Source of the DNA: Algoriphagus sediminis
GTDB lineage: Bacteria > Bacteroidota > Bacteroidia > Cytophagales > Cyclobacteriaceae
NCBI RefSeq assembly: GCF_030403435.1
Contig: NZ_JAUEPH010000010.1
Span: 1-55,327 of the forward strand
Length of the DNA: 55,327 nucleotides
Direction: 5' to 3'
Shown here: piece after piece, positions 43,729 to 52,338 of the stretch
How the letters are laid out: each line of letters starts with the position of its first letter
Position numbering within the stretch: position 1 is the first letter of the stretch
Program-made: the position numbers and the translations under genes
The notes under the pieces: generated by a model
Told to the model about the DNA's origin: nothing
The model's database searches: none
The model's input: only the letters and a program-made list of their open reading frames with translations

Positions 43729-44388
43729 ATGACCAAATCTAGCGCCTTTAATCAAGAACATCCATTCATGTTTAATATAGATTGGTTAGGGGACTACGTT
43801 AGGGAGTTGGTTGCAGATGATGAAAAAGAATTGGCACTTGAACACCTTGTGGTCATAAAGAAGAAGTATGTTGAAGCAAAGGCTTCAAAACAAATCCCAA
43901 AAAACTCATTTGCTTATAGCCATTTTCAGGAATATTGGAATGAAGAGAGCGAGTTGATTAAAAAGGGTAAAACTTTTCCGAATGGCTTCTCTGATAAGGT
44001 ATTATATGAAATTGATCAATTGACGAGGTATGCAAAGGGAATTAGAACAACTAAAGAGCTACCAAAATCATTAGATGATTTAATTTATCGAGCCGAGGAA
44101 TGCTACAAGCTGTTACTTGAAATGGAGCCGCAGATTATTAATCACGATTTTGAATTTGTTCGGGGAGATAGAAAAAAAGGAATTATTGCTGCCTGGTATT
44201 CAGTTCTCAAGCAGAGAGGTTATGTCCGAGTAATTATTTCAGATAGAGATGCGGTGACCTTGCTAAACTCAAAGTTCCGCAATCTCAATCTAGGTCAAGA
44301 TGGTAGAACCCTAAGGCAAACCGATTCCTATGTATTTAATGACAATAGGAGGATTTTTTTGAGTAGAATCCCACCTTATTCAGAGTAA
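43729..44388 (+). CDS. Hypothetical mobile-element protein, possible regulator
   Basis: A 219-residue acidic/basic mixed protein with no signal or membrane segment. The last 75 residues (RKKGIIAAWYSVLKQRGYV...RQTDSYVFNDNRRIFL) look like a helical DNA-binding-like domain seen in regulatory proteins of Bacteroidota mobile elements, but I cannot name the family. It lies between the integrase and the HTH gene on the same strand, 135 bp after the integrase, which fits control of integration or replication. Confidence 0.65.
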   Translation: MTKSSAFNQEHPFMFNIDWLGDYVRELVADDEKELALEHLVVIKKKYVEAKASKQIPKNSFAYSHFQEYWNEESELIKKGKTFPNGFSDKVLYEIDQLTRYAKGIRTTKELPKSLDDLIYRAEECYKLLLEMEPQIINHDFEFVRGDRKKGIIAAWYSVLKQRGYVRVIISDRDAVTLLNSKFRNLNLGQDGRTLRQTDSYVFNDNRRIFLSRIPPYSE

Positions 44389-44484
44389 CAAGTATTTATT
44401 CATTTTTCTACCATATCTGCCATGAACTACACATGGCAGATAGGTTTCTCCATTTTGGGTTGTATAAACCAACCAAATAAAATC

Positions 44485-44781
44485 ATGGAGAAGAAAGTAT
44501 TCCTTTCATTATCGATGAGTGAGCTACAGGCTTTACTTATTGATTCAATTAGCCATTGTTTGAAAAATTCGGACAACCTAGAACAATTCAAAACTACTTC
44601 AAAACCAAAATTAATTCTCACGACCGATCAACTAATGTTAAAACTCGGAGTAACGAGACCTACTCTATCCAAATGGAGGAAGGAAGGTAGAATACCTTTT
44701 ATCCAAGAAGGTTCTGTTGTTCGATATGACTTGGAGAAGGTTCTAGAGGCTCTAGAAAATAAAAAAAGGAGGTTAAGATGA
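44485..44781 (+). CDS. Helix-turn-helix protein, excisionase/AlpA-like
   Basis: A 98-residue protein starting at the ATG at 44485; a longer frame from 44422 adds 21 residues with no support. The C-terminal 50 residues (LTTDQLMLKLGVTRPTLSK...GRIPFIQEGSVVRYDLEKV) are a MerR/HTH_17-type domain as in excisionases and AlpA regulators. It probably directs excision and/or controls the integrase. It overlaps the ATPase gene by 4 bp, so the HTH, ATPase and primase genes form one transcript. Confidence 0.82.
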   Translation: MEKKVFLSLSMSELQALLIDSISHCLKNSDNLEQFKTTSKPKLILTTDQLMLKLGVTRPTLSKWRKEGRIPFIQEGSVVRYDLEKVLEALENKKRRLR

Positions 44782-46031
44782 GTGCGATCAAATTAACCCC
44801 CAATAACAATTCTTTTGAGGAAAGAATAAATGAAGATAAGAAATTGAGGCAGGAGTTGGAAACTAATCGCCAACATTTTGAAGCTGCTGATTTCATCAAA
44901 AAAAAGCATAATCAGACTAATGGAGAAGCAGTAGAAATAGAAAAAATGGAGCCTTTGAAACTGTCTCCTGTTTTTGATGACCTCAAAAGCTTCCGGACAT
45001 ATCATGAGCACATTAAGGAAATAAAAGCTTCGCTACCCAATCAGCAACATCATTTAGGTTTATTCACAGTTAAGACCGCCAATGAATGGATTGAACAAGC
45101 TAAAAACACTCCAATTCCAAAGATGCTTTTTAGTGAATTTTGGAACGAAAATGAGATTTGTATTCTATTCGCAGATAGCAACTTAGGAAAGTCCATTCTT
45201 GCCGTTCAAATAGCAAATAGTATTAGTAAGGGTCATCCTCTTCCAGGGTTTAAATTGGAAACATGTCCACAGCCTGTTCTCTATTTTGATTTTGAACTTT
45301 CGGCTAAACAGTTCGAAGTGAGGTATTCTGTAAAAATTGAAGGTAAAAGGGTGTTTGATAACCATTATTCTTTCAATGATAACTTTAAAAGAATAGAGAT
45401 CAATCCTGATGCAGCAATTCCAATCGAATCCAGTTTTGAAGAATACCTTAATCAATCTTTGGAAAAGAGCATTGTCGAGACCGGAGCTAAAATTCTGATT
45501 ATTGATAATATTACCTACCTGAAGAATGAAACAGAAAGAGCTAAAGATGCCCTTCCACTGATGAAGCATTTGAAAGCTTTGAAAAGTAAGCATGGACTCT
45601 CGATTTTAGCCTTAGCTCATACGCCCAAACGTGATCTAAGCCGTCCGATAACTCAAAACGATTTACAGGGTAGTAAGATGCTTTACAATTTCATTGATAG
45701 TTGTTTTGCTATTGGACAGAGTACATTAGATAAAAGCGTTCGATATATAAAACAGATCAAAGCACGAAATACTGCAATGATTTATGACACAGAGAATGTA
45801 ATTGTGTGTAGAGTTGATAAGCCCTCTAACTTCCTCGGATTTAAGTTTTTGGATTTTGGTTCAGAACGAGAACACTTGAAAGAGTTGACTCAACAAGATC
45901 GTGATAGAAAAATTTTAAAGGTTCATGAATTGAAAAAACAAGGAATGAACAATGTACAGATAGCGGAACAGTATAATGTTTCGGAGGGTACAATTAGGAA
46001 ATGGTTGAAGAAGGAGGTTAAAAGTGAGTAG
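44778..46031 (+). CDS. RepA-like AAA ATPase with C-terminal helix-turn-helix
   Basis: A 417-residue protein. The P-loop is ADSNLGKS (132-139), with Ala in place of the usual first Gly; the Walker B is ILIIDN (239-244), followed by a sensor region (LSILALAHTPKRD). This matches the AAA_25/RepA type used for plasmid and island replication. The last 35 residues (HELKKQGMNNVQIAEQYNVS) form a helix-turn-helix that could bind the origin. It is flanked by 4-bp and 8-bp overlaps with the HTH and primase genes. It should act as a helicase or loader for element replication. Confidence 0.85.
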   Translation: MSAIKLTPNNNSFEERINEDKKLRQELETNRQHFEAADFIKKKHNQTNGEAVEIEKMEPLKLSPVFDDLKSFRTYHEHIKEIKASLPNQQHHLGLFTVKTANEWIEQAKNTPIPKMLFSEFWNENEICILFADSNLGKSILAVQIANSISKGHPLPGFKLETCPQPVLYFDFELSAKQFEVRYSVKIEGKRVFDNHYSFNDNFKRIEINPDAAIPIESSFEEYLNQSLEKSIVETGAKILIIDNITYLKNETERAKDALPLMKHLKALKSKHGLSILALAHTPKRDLSRPITQNDLQGSKMLYNFIDSCFAIGQSTLDKSVRYIKQIKARNTAMIYDTENVIVCRVDKPSNFLGFKFLDFGSEREHLKELTQQDRDRKILKVHELKKQGMNNVQIAEQYNVSEGTIRKWLKKEVKSE

Positions 46032-47454
46032 CACACGTAAAAGATTCGTACCAATCGTACAAGTCGTACCAGGTACGAATGGTACGACTTGTACGAATGG
46101 CTATCGATTTACTCTTGCCTCCAACAAGGCTCCTAAACTGAATTGTACCCGCTGTGGAGCCAAGAAGCATTGGCAGAGATACATTGATACTGAAACAGGT
46201 GAGGTGCTTCCAGAAAGGTTTGGAAGATGTGATAACGAAGCCAAATGTGGAGCCTGGAAAAGCCCTTACAATGATAAATCTTATTTGAACCGATTTAGTG
46301 AAGACTCCTTTGATAGGTCTTCGATCAAGGTTAGTAAGAAACAAGTTTCTTATCATGCTGAATTGACTCCGATTCCTTTTGAGGTACTCAAGGAAACAAG
46401 GCAAGGCTATGAGATAAATAATTTCATACAAAATCTACTTGAAAACGTACCTTACCCATTTGATAAGAAACAAGTAGAAAAGGTTATCTCACTTTATCAC
46501 CTGGGAACCGTTAGGAGCGGATACCTCAAAGGGGCTTTGACCTTCCCCTTCATAGACCTACATGGGGAAATTAGGGCGATTCAGGCTAGGCAGTACGATC
46601 AGAAAAACCATGGCATTTCTACCAACTTCTTACACTCGATGATTAGTAAATTCAATGCTGAACATCATATGGAAAATTCAGATTGGTTGAAAGCATATTT
46701 GCAAAATGATAAGATCGTCTCATGCCTCTTCGGAGAGCATTTGCTCACTAGGTTTCCTGACAATCCTGTGGCCCTTGTGGAGGCTCCAAAAACAGCCATA
46801 TACGGTACTTTGTACTTTGGGTCACCAAAGACTTCGAAAGACTTGATTTGGCTGGCTACATTCAATAAAAGCAGTCTGACCTTGGACAAATGTCTGCCTT
46901 TGAAGAACAGGAAAATTATTCTATTCCCAGACTTGTCAGAGGATGGAAAGACCTTTCGGGATTGGGAGAGGAAAGCTGTTGAAATAGAAACTCATCTGGG
47001 GGGTAAAACTAGCTTTGAAATGTCTGACCTCTTGGAAAGATATGCCCCTGAAAGTGATAGGGTGGAGGGGAATGACCTAGCTGATTTTCTGGAAAAGCTT
47101 GATTGGAGAGACTTTCAAAAACAGTCCAATTTAAGGTCTGATGCATTCCAAGAGGGTTCGCAAAATGAAAAAGACTCTGTATTGGTGAATCAAAACTCAT
47201 CTGATTGGAATGAGGATAAATCTGACTCTGAGGAGCTTGAAAGTCTTGAAGAATACCTTGAAGTAAAATCTTTCTTCGAAAACTGTGAGCTACCCAAAGC
47301 GGAAATACAGCTTGACTTAGCTACCAGAGTGTTGGATGTAGACTTGTTTGTCAAGAGTCATTTAAATTTTCTTGAACGGAATAAAGAAAACAAAAAGTAT
47401 TACCCTTACCTGGATAGACTAATTCACTGTAAGCAATTGATTGAAAACAATTAA
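46024..47454 (+). CDS. Zinc-finger primase-like protein (DUF6371-type)
   Basis: A 476-residue protein starting at a GTG that overlaps the ATPase stop by 8 bp. A zinc-ribbon-like site is seen at Cys41, Cys44, Cys69 and Cys75, as in phage/plasmid primases and DUF6371 proteins of Bacteroidota. Next is a TOPRIM-like middle (NPVALVEAPKTAIYGTLYF, IILFPDLSEDGKTF) and a long acidic C-terminus (SDWNEDKSDSEELESLEEYLE). It probably primes replication with the ATPase. Codons 9-25 consist of a DNA near-palindrome with six GTAC sites (see repeat), so the first 26 codons may serve DNA function as much as protein. Confidence 0.8.
   Translation: MSSTRKRFVPIVQVVPGTNGTTCTNGYRFTLASNKAPKLNCTRCGAKKHWQRYIDTETGEVLPERFGRCDNEAKCGAWKSPYNDKSYLNRFSEDSFDRSSIKVSKKQVSYHAELTPIPFEVLKETRQGYEINNFIQNLLENVPYPFDKKQVEKVISLYHLGTVRSGYLKGALTFPFIDLHGEIRAIQARQYDQKNHGISTNFLHSMISKFNAEHHMENSDWLKAYLQNDKIVSCLFGEHLLTRFPDNPVALVEAPKTAIYGTLYFGSPKTSKDLIWLATFNKSSLTLDKCLPLKNRKIILFPDLSEDGKTFRDWERKAVEIETHLGGKTSFEMSDLLERYAPESDRVEGNDLADFLEKLDWRDFQKQSNLRSDAFQEGSQNEKDSVLVNQNSSDWNEDKSDSEELESLEEYLEVKSFFENCELPKAEIQLDLATRVLDVDLFVKSHLNFLERNKENKKYYPYLDRLIHCKQLIENN
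46044..46098. repeat. 55-bp near-palindrome with six regularly spaced GTAC sites
   Basis: GTAC occurs at 46048, 46057, 46066, 46073, 46082 and 46091, spacing 9-9-7-9-9. About position 46071 the sequence is symmetric for 23 of 27 pairs. A separate perfect 15-bp inverted repeat lies at 46056-46070 and 46081-46095 with a 10-bp loop. It lies at the very start of the primase-like gene. Candidate iterons or operator for the replication module. Confidence 0.7.
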
Positions 47455-47963
47455 GCCTTAAAAATAATTTTGAAATTTTCCGATTTGAAACGTTGAGATT
47501 TTTCGACCAACCGAACCAAGTTCCGCATTTTCATTTGTGTGTTATAATGACACTCAAAATAGATGCCCTCGATTAATTCAGGATCAGTGAACCCTTTGCC
47601 AGAACGATGGATTGCTATTTTATTGGCAAAAAACCTAGAATTACCATAGTAGTCAGGAATCGGAAGCATGACCTGTCGGATGACTGTTGTCTTAATCAGG
47701 ATTTTTATTATTTCAATATAAACTTGTCTCCAAGACCTAACTGATATCTCCTTTTCATTTGCAATTAATTTCGTTGGTTTTGTCTTACCCCATTCCATAT
47801 CAGCGAGTTCTTCAATATGTTTTGTGTAAGCCTTAGATACTTTTGGAGCATCGAATAGTAGGATGGCATTTTCGAGGTGGCGTATAAGCTCTTCATTGGT
47901 TTCATTCATTAGTCTCGAAACAATGGCAACTTTTCTTTCAGAAATGTCCTTTGAGTTTTTCAT
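47451..47963 (-). CDS. Hypothetical protein at the end of the restriction operon
   Basis: A 170-residue basic protein with an N-terminal helical region (KVAIVSRLMNETNEELIRHL) and a C-terminal half with WRQVYIEIIKILIK and FANKIAIHRSGKGFTDPE. No signal or known catalytic motif is seen. It lies 37 bp after hsdS on the same strand, so it is likely the fifth gene of that operon, and it overlaps the convergent primase gene by 4 bp. It may be an accessory or control protein of the restriction system. Confidence 0.65.
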   Translation of the reverse strand: MKNSKDISERKVAIVSRLMNETNEELIRHLENAILLFDAPKVSKAYTKHIEELADMEWGKTKPTKLIANEKEISVRSWRQVYIEIIKILIKTTVIRQVMLPIPDYYGNSRFFANKIAIHRSGKGFTDPELIEGIYFECHYNTQMKMRNLVRLVEKSQRFKSENFKIIFKA

Positions 47964-48000
47964 TTCAAAATGAGTTAAACCAAATCATGATTTCTCTTCA

Positions 48001-49698
48001 TCACCCCTCAAAAACCTCCCTCGAACAACTTTGCATCAATTGCTGAATTTGGACTTCTCCTTCTTCAATGGCTTGATCGAGCTGATCACAAAGGGACATT
48101 AGGGTATTGACGGTTTGGACTATAGCTTTTTGTTCTTCAGTGGGAGGGAGGGCAATAATAGCTTTAACTGCTTTATCAGTGCCCATTCTTGGCAGATTCA
48201 TACCATGTGTGGAGCTATTTGCATATTCTATGAAAGAAGGATTCTTTAGATACAGTCTAAGGTACTCAGGAGAGCATTGGGAGTAAATTTTTATAGGGAT
48301 CATCTCCGTTGTACAAACCCCTTGCTCATCTGCCACAATAACTTTATCCAAGTATGGTCTCAGCTTTCCATAAATTACGTCTCCTTTTCTAAAAATGCTC
48401 TTGGTACTTCTAAACTGTCTATCTTTAAATCTGACTTTTTGAAGCAGTTTTGAACTTGATTTTTCAACATCTTCTAATTCTAATACCCATGTATCTTGAT
48501 GCACAGAATTAGATTCAGCTTTGTCTCTTGTTCCATATGTAAAAGCCTCTCCAAGTCTTACCCATTCCCAACCCTCAGGCAGTTCATAAGGAATCTCCTC
48601 CTCGGTGATCTCGGGTAATGGTTTTTCCTTTTTGATCTTTTTAGCTTTGATGAGTGCTTCTTTCTCAGCTTTGATCTTGGCTAGAAGGGTAGAGGCAGGT
48701 TCTACGTTTGGGTTGGCAGCCCTCCAGTGTTTGGTGAGTTTGCCTTGAACGGCCAATTGTAGAATGCTTTCTCTTAATTTCTTCACTCCACTTTTTTCTG
48801 TAAAAAACTCATTGAAATGAGGTTGTAAAAAGCTCCAAATTTGGCTAGTGTTTTCTGTCGTTAATTGGGCTAGAGCAGAGGTGACAAAGTCCTCCTTCAG
48901 TTGCACTCTTACTTTGGTTTGCTCTTCTAATGCCTCGAACTCTTTAAATAGCTGTTCAACGATTGCGACTATGGCTTTTTGCTCTTCTAGGGGAGGGATG
49001 GGAAGCATTGTTTGTCTTACTTTCTCAATGTTCAAGTTTTGAACAACACCACCTGCTGCCGAATCTTTGAAACTGGAATATATGTAAGGAGATGAGAGTA
49101 AGTAGAATAAATAGTCCTTGTCTAGTGCTTTCTTAACTTCTCTGATCAATAACCAACCATCATGAATGCATCCATCAGTTTTCATGATATAAGGTTTACC
49201 AAAGCTCATAGAGTTAGAAAGCAAGAAATCTCCGGGTTCTACATATCTCGACTTTTTCAACCCTTCTGGGATTATCTTTTCAGCACATGATTCTATGTAC
49301 TTCGTGGCACCCTTAGTATCGCCAATTTTTATCCAATTAAGTCCATTTGGGTCATCCGTAATATAGCTTTTAATAGGTCTAGGAGATCCTCCTCTAACAA
49401 TATATGCTGCAGTAGCAAATCTACACCAAACCCATGTATCAGGAACCTCAAAGCTTTCATCTTCTTTGCTAAATGGATTAATTGGTTTCTCTTTTTTAAC
49501 ACCTGAATACTCCAGTACTTCAGTTTTACCAGATAAGATGATTTTTAGAAATTCTTCCTTTGATTTAGTAACCTGTTTTTTATGGCGCCAGTTCTTGGTT
49601 AACATACCCTTAATTGCCAATTGCAGTATCAAGCCTTTGATCTCCTTGGCATTCTTTGGGTGTATGGTTAATTCCTGAAAGAGGTCTAATAGCTTCAT
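48001..49698 (-). CDS. hsdS: Type I restriction-modification specificity subunit HsdS
   Basis: A 565-residue protein of two similar halves. Each starts with a conserved helical region (LAIKGMLTKNWR at 27-38, LAVQGKLTKHWR at about 311-322), then a target recognition domain (beginning YELPEGWEWVRLGE in the second half; FEVPDTWVWCRF in the first), then a long dimerising helix (LEEQKAIVAIVEQLF; TEEQKAIVQTVNTLM). The two recognition domains should read the two halves of a bipartite target. It starts one base after the hsdM stop and ends the core RM genes. Confidence 0.94.
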   Translation of the reverse strand: MKLLDLFQELTIHPKNAKEIKGLILQLAIKGMLTKNWRHKKQVTKSKEEFLKIILSGKTEVLEYSGVKKEKPINPFSKEDESFEVPDTWVWCRFATAAYIVRGGSPRPIKSYITDDPNGLNWIKIGDTKGATKYIESCAEKIIPEGLKKSRYVEPGDFLLSNSMSFGKPYIMKTDGCIHDGWLLIREVKKALDKDYLFYLLSSPYIYSSFKDSAAGGVVQNLNIEKVRQTMLPIPPLEEQKAIVAIVEQLFKEFEALEEQTKVRVQLKEDFVTSALAQLTTENTSQIWSFLQPHFNEFFTEKSGVKKLRESILQLAVQGKLTKHWRAANPNVEPASTLLAKIKAEKEALIKAKKIKKEKPLPEITEEEIPYELPEGWEWVRLGEAFTYGTRDKAESNSVHQDTWVLELEDVEKSSSKLLQKVRFKDRQFRSTKSIFRKGDVIYGKLRPYLDKVIVADEQGVCTTEMIPIKIYSQCSPEYLRLYLKNPSFIEYANSSTHGMNLPRMGTDKAVKAIIALPPTEEQKAIVQTVNTLMSLCDQLDQAIEEGEVQIQQLMQSCSREVFEG

Positions 49699-51138
49699 TT
49701 ATTTCAGGGCTTCGGTTAATACTTGGGCGATCTCATTTTGCAGGCTATTGATTTTATCAGATGTAGCTCTGTATTGATTCAAGAGTTCTTCAGGGCTAGC
49801 AAGATCATCACTCTCTTGATGAGGATTCTTAATGTCGAGGTTATAGCCCCTTTTCTTGATTTCGTCAATGCCTACCTTCCAAGCATACTTATTCTCCTCT
49901 CTATTGTCCCACCAAGCTTTTTCAAGGTCAAACTCTTTGATGTCAATCGGCTTGCCCTTATTGTAGCTTTTCACTCCTTCAGGGTAAGGATGTTCAAAGT
50001 ACCAGGTCTCTTTGGTAGGTGCTCCTTTTTCAAAGAAGAGCAGGTTGGTCTTAATACCTGTATAAGGGTTAAATACGCCATTAGGTAGCCTGACAATGGT
50101 GTGGAGGTTACATTTCTCCATTAGCTCCTCTTTGATACGGGTCTTCACACCCTCACCAAATAGAGTGCCGTCAGGTAGTACTACGGCACACCTACCACCA
50201 TTCTTCAATAAGCGCATGATCAAGGCCAAAAAGAGATCTGCCGTTTCCTTGGTTCTAAAGCGAGAAGGGAAATTAGTGTCGGTTCCTTCTTCCTCCGTAC
50301 CTCCGAAAGGAGGATTAGTCAAGATCACATCTACTCGGTCTTTCTTTTCCCAATCGTTATAAGGTCTTCCAAGGTAATTGTCATGCTTAATGATAGGCTG
50401 CTCAATGTCATGTAAGATCAAGTTGGTAGCAGCTAGCATATGAGGCATAGGCTTCTTTTCAACACCTTGTATGCTGTTTTGCAAGGTCTGCCTATGCTCG
50501 GCAGTCTGGACATCATTCTTTCGAATATGCTCCAAGGCACAGATCAAAAAACCACCCGTACCACAAGCAGGGTCAAGAACGGTCTCACCCAAACGAGGGT
50601 TGGTCATATCGACCATAAACTGGGTTACCGCCCTAGGTGTATAGTATTCACCAGCATTGCCAGCACTTTGCAGGTCTTTTAGAATCTTCTCATAAATGTC
50701 GTTGAAGAGGTGACGGTCTTTTTGATCATTGAAGTCGATCAGGTTGATTTTATTAACGATCTGGCGAATCAACGTACCTGACTTCATGTAGTTGTAAGAA
50801 TCCTCAAAGATGGATTTCACTAACCAACCTTTAGGATCTTCAGTAGGAGAGACATTGAGTTCTTTAAGGGTCTTGAATAGGTCGTTATTGACGAACTCTA
50901 AGAGTTCATCACCAGTCAAGCCTTCTTCATCACTTGCCCATTGTTGCCAGCGTAGTCTTTCAGGTATTGGGCTTTGATAATTGTCATCCAGTAATTCCCA
51001 TTCTTGCTCTTTATCATCAAATATCTTCAAGAAGATCATCCATACCAGTTGAGAGATGCGCTGTGCATCACCATCCACTCCGGCATCTTGCCGCATAATG
51101 TCTTGTATAGATTTTAAAGTCCCTGTTACGTTAGTCAT
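49699..51138 (-). CDS. hsdM: Type I restriction-modification methyltransferase HsdM
   Basis: A 479-residue N6-adenine methyltransferase. The N-terminal helical HsdM_N domain (residues 1-150) is followed by GEYYTPRAV (163-171), the SAM motif DPACGTGGF (189-197) and the catalytic NPPF (275-278). The length is normal for the family. It should protect the element and host by methylating the site read by HsdS. Its start overlaps the stop of the extra nuclease gene by 8 bp and its stop abuts hsdS. Confidence 0.95.
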   Translation of the reverse strand: MTNVTGTLKSIQDIMRQDAGVDGDAQRISQLVWMIFLKIFDDKEQEWELLDDNYQSPIPERLRWQQWASDEEGLTGDELLEFVNNDLFKTLKELNVSPTEDPKGWLVKSIFEDSYNYMKSGTLIRQIVNKINLIDFNDQKDRHLFNDIYEKILKDLQSAGNAGEYYTPRAVTQFMVDMTNPRLGETVLDPACGTGGFLICALEHIRKNDVQTAEHRQTLQNSIQGVEKKPMPHMLAATNLILHDIEQPIIKHDNYLGRPYNDWEKKDRVDVILTNPPFGGTEEEGTDTNFPSRFRTKETADLFLALIMRLLKNGGRCAVVLPDGTLFGEGVKTRIKEELMEKCNLHTIVRLPNGVFNPYTGIKTNLLFFEKGAPTKETWYFEHPYPEGVKSYNKGKPIDIKEFDLEKAWWDNREENKYAWKVGIDEIKKRGYNLDIKNPHQESDDLASPEELLNQYRATSDKINSLQNEIAQVLTEALK

Positions 51139-52336
51139 ACTGCTCTATTCCTTCTTTTAGTCTTAGTAATTCGTCCTTGTGTTCTAGCATTTTTGCCTCT
51201 ACTTTTTCCACTATTGGAGTTATTTTATCTAAAAAGGCTCTCACTTGATCCGCTTTCTTCTCATTCCAGTTCTCCATGTTTTTCTCAAGTGGCCATTTCA
51301 CACTATCCTTGAAATGGGCTTTCCATTCCTTTCCAAGTTTAGTGTTAGCGTCAGGGATTTCTGAAAGAATTTCGGTAAGCCTTTCCCAATAATCAAAGTA
51401 TTGTACTGGTTTGGTTACATAAGAACTAAAGGCTATTCTCTTGCCATCGTAGAAATTGAGTTGGAAACCGAAAGCTTCCCTATCCGGCCAGCCATTCGCT
51501 TTTTTGTAATGCATGATCAAGTCTGCCATACCTTCGGGATAAAACTTAACGTCATATCGATTTTTTGAACCTAGAATCCAGCCCTTTTCTTTCACCAAAC
51601 CTTCAAGTTCAACTCTGAAATCATCCCATGCATTCGGTTTATTCTTAAAAACAAAATCTAGTAGCTCACGATGGTTTTGATAGAGTTGCTTAGCCATTTC
51701 ATTCACATGGTCGCTGTTCATGATATTTTGTTTAATGATCGTTGAATAATCAGCTAAATAAGTCAAAACTGAATCTCCAATTTGATGCCTTCGTATTTCG
51801 ATTATATTTTCAATGATTTGATTGATTCGCTCATATGAGTAATTCACATAGAACTCGTCTTCACTCGACTCCACTCCATAAGGACTAAGAAAGACGTATG
51901 CCTTTCTTTGGTGGGGGAATTGTGACTCCACAGTGTCCTTATATTTTTTAAGCTGATTGCTATGTTCTCCAGACCAGACCTTATTTTCAATAGAGATGAT
52001 AATATCATCACTGTAGACGAGTATATCGATACCCTTCCATTCTCTCCAAACTTCTATTTGACTTAGGTCTAAACCAGCTAATTCAACGAGGGAAAAGTCT
52101 TGGGACCTATTATCAATAAAAATATCCTGTAGAAACCGTCTGAGAAAACCTTCATTCAACCCGTGAGATTCAAAAGGGTCTAGTAGCCAGGCTAAGAAGT
52201 TTGAATGCCTTATTTCATAATCCTCCACCCCAAGTATTTTGAAGATATTAGGTTCTTTTAGAAGTAATTCAAGTCTGTCGAATTCCGGGTCCCGAAGAAG
52301 TTGGGCATATTTCTGTTCTAATTCTTGATGCTCCAT
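51131..52336 (-). CDS. PD-(D/E)XK nuclease superfamily protein (PDDEXK_4-like) inside the RM operon
   Basis: A 401-residue protein with HSNFLAWLLDP at 44-53, GIDILV with Asp104 and IIISIENK with Glu117 and Lys119, followed by Gln128 in QLKKY: the PD-(D/E)XK core of PDDEXK_4-type proteins. The remaining 240 residues are mixed helix and strand and I recognise no further domain. It begins two bases after the hsdR stop and overlaps hsdM by 8 bp, so it is an integral part of the operon. It is not a usual type I subunit. It could cut DNA on its own, act on phage DNA marked by the system, or regulate HsdR. Confidence 0.85.
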   Translation of the reverse strand: MEHQELEQKYAQLLRDPEFDRLELLLKEPNIFKILGVEDYEIRHSNFLAWLLDPFESHGLNEGFLRRFLQDIFIDNRSQDFSLVELAGLDLSQIEVWREWKGIDILVYSDDIIISIENKVWSGEHSNQLKKYKDTVESQFPHQRKAYVFLSPYGVESSEDEFYVNYSYERINQIIENIIEIRRHQIGDSVLTYLADYSTIIKQNIMNSDHVNEMAKQLYQNHRELLDFVFKNKPNAWDDFRVELEGLVKEKGWILGSKNRYDVKFYPEGMADLIMHYKKANGWPDREAFGFQLNFYDGKRIAFSSYVTKPVQYFDYWERLTEILSEIPDANTKLGKEWKAHFKDSVKWPLEKNMENWNEKKADQVRAFLDKITPIVEKVEAKMLEHKDELLRLKEGIEQYD

Positions 52337-52338
52337 TT

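Noticed and set aside
45171..45195. ATPase inactive because its P-loop starts with Ala instead of Gly
   Set aside because: The essential GKS is intact and the Walker B is normal, and first-position substitutions occur in related RepA-like proteins, so loss of function is not supported.
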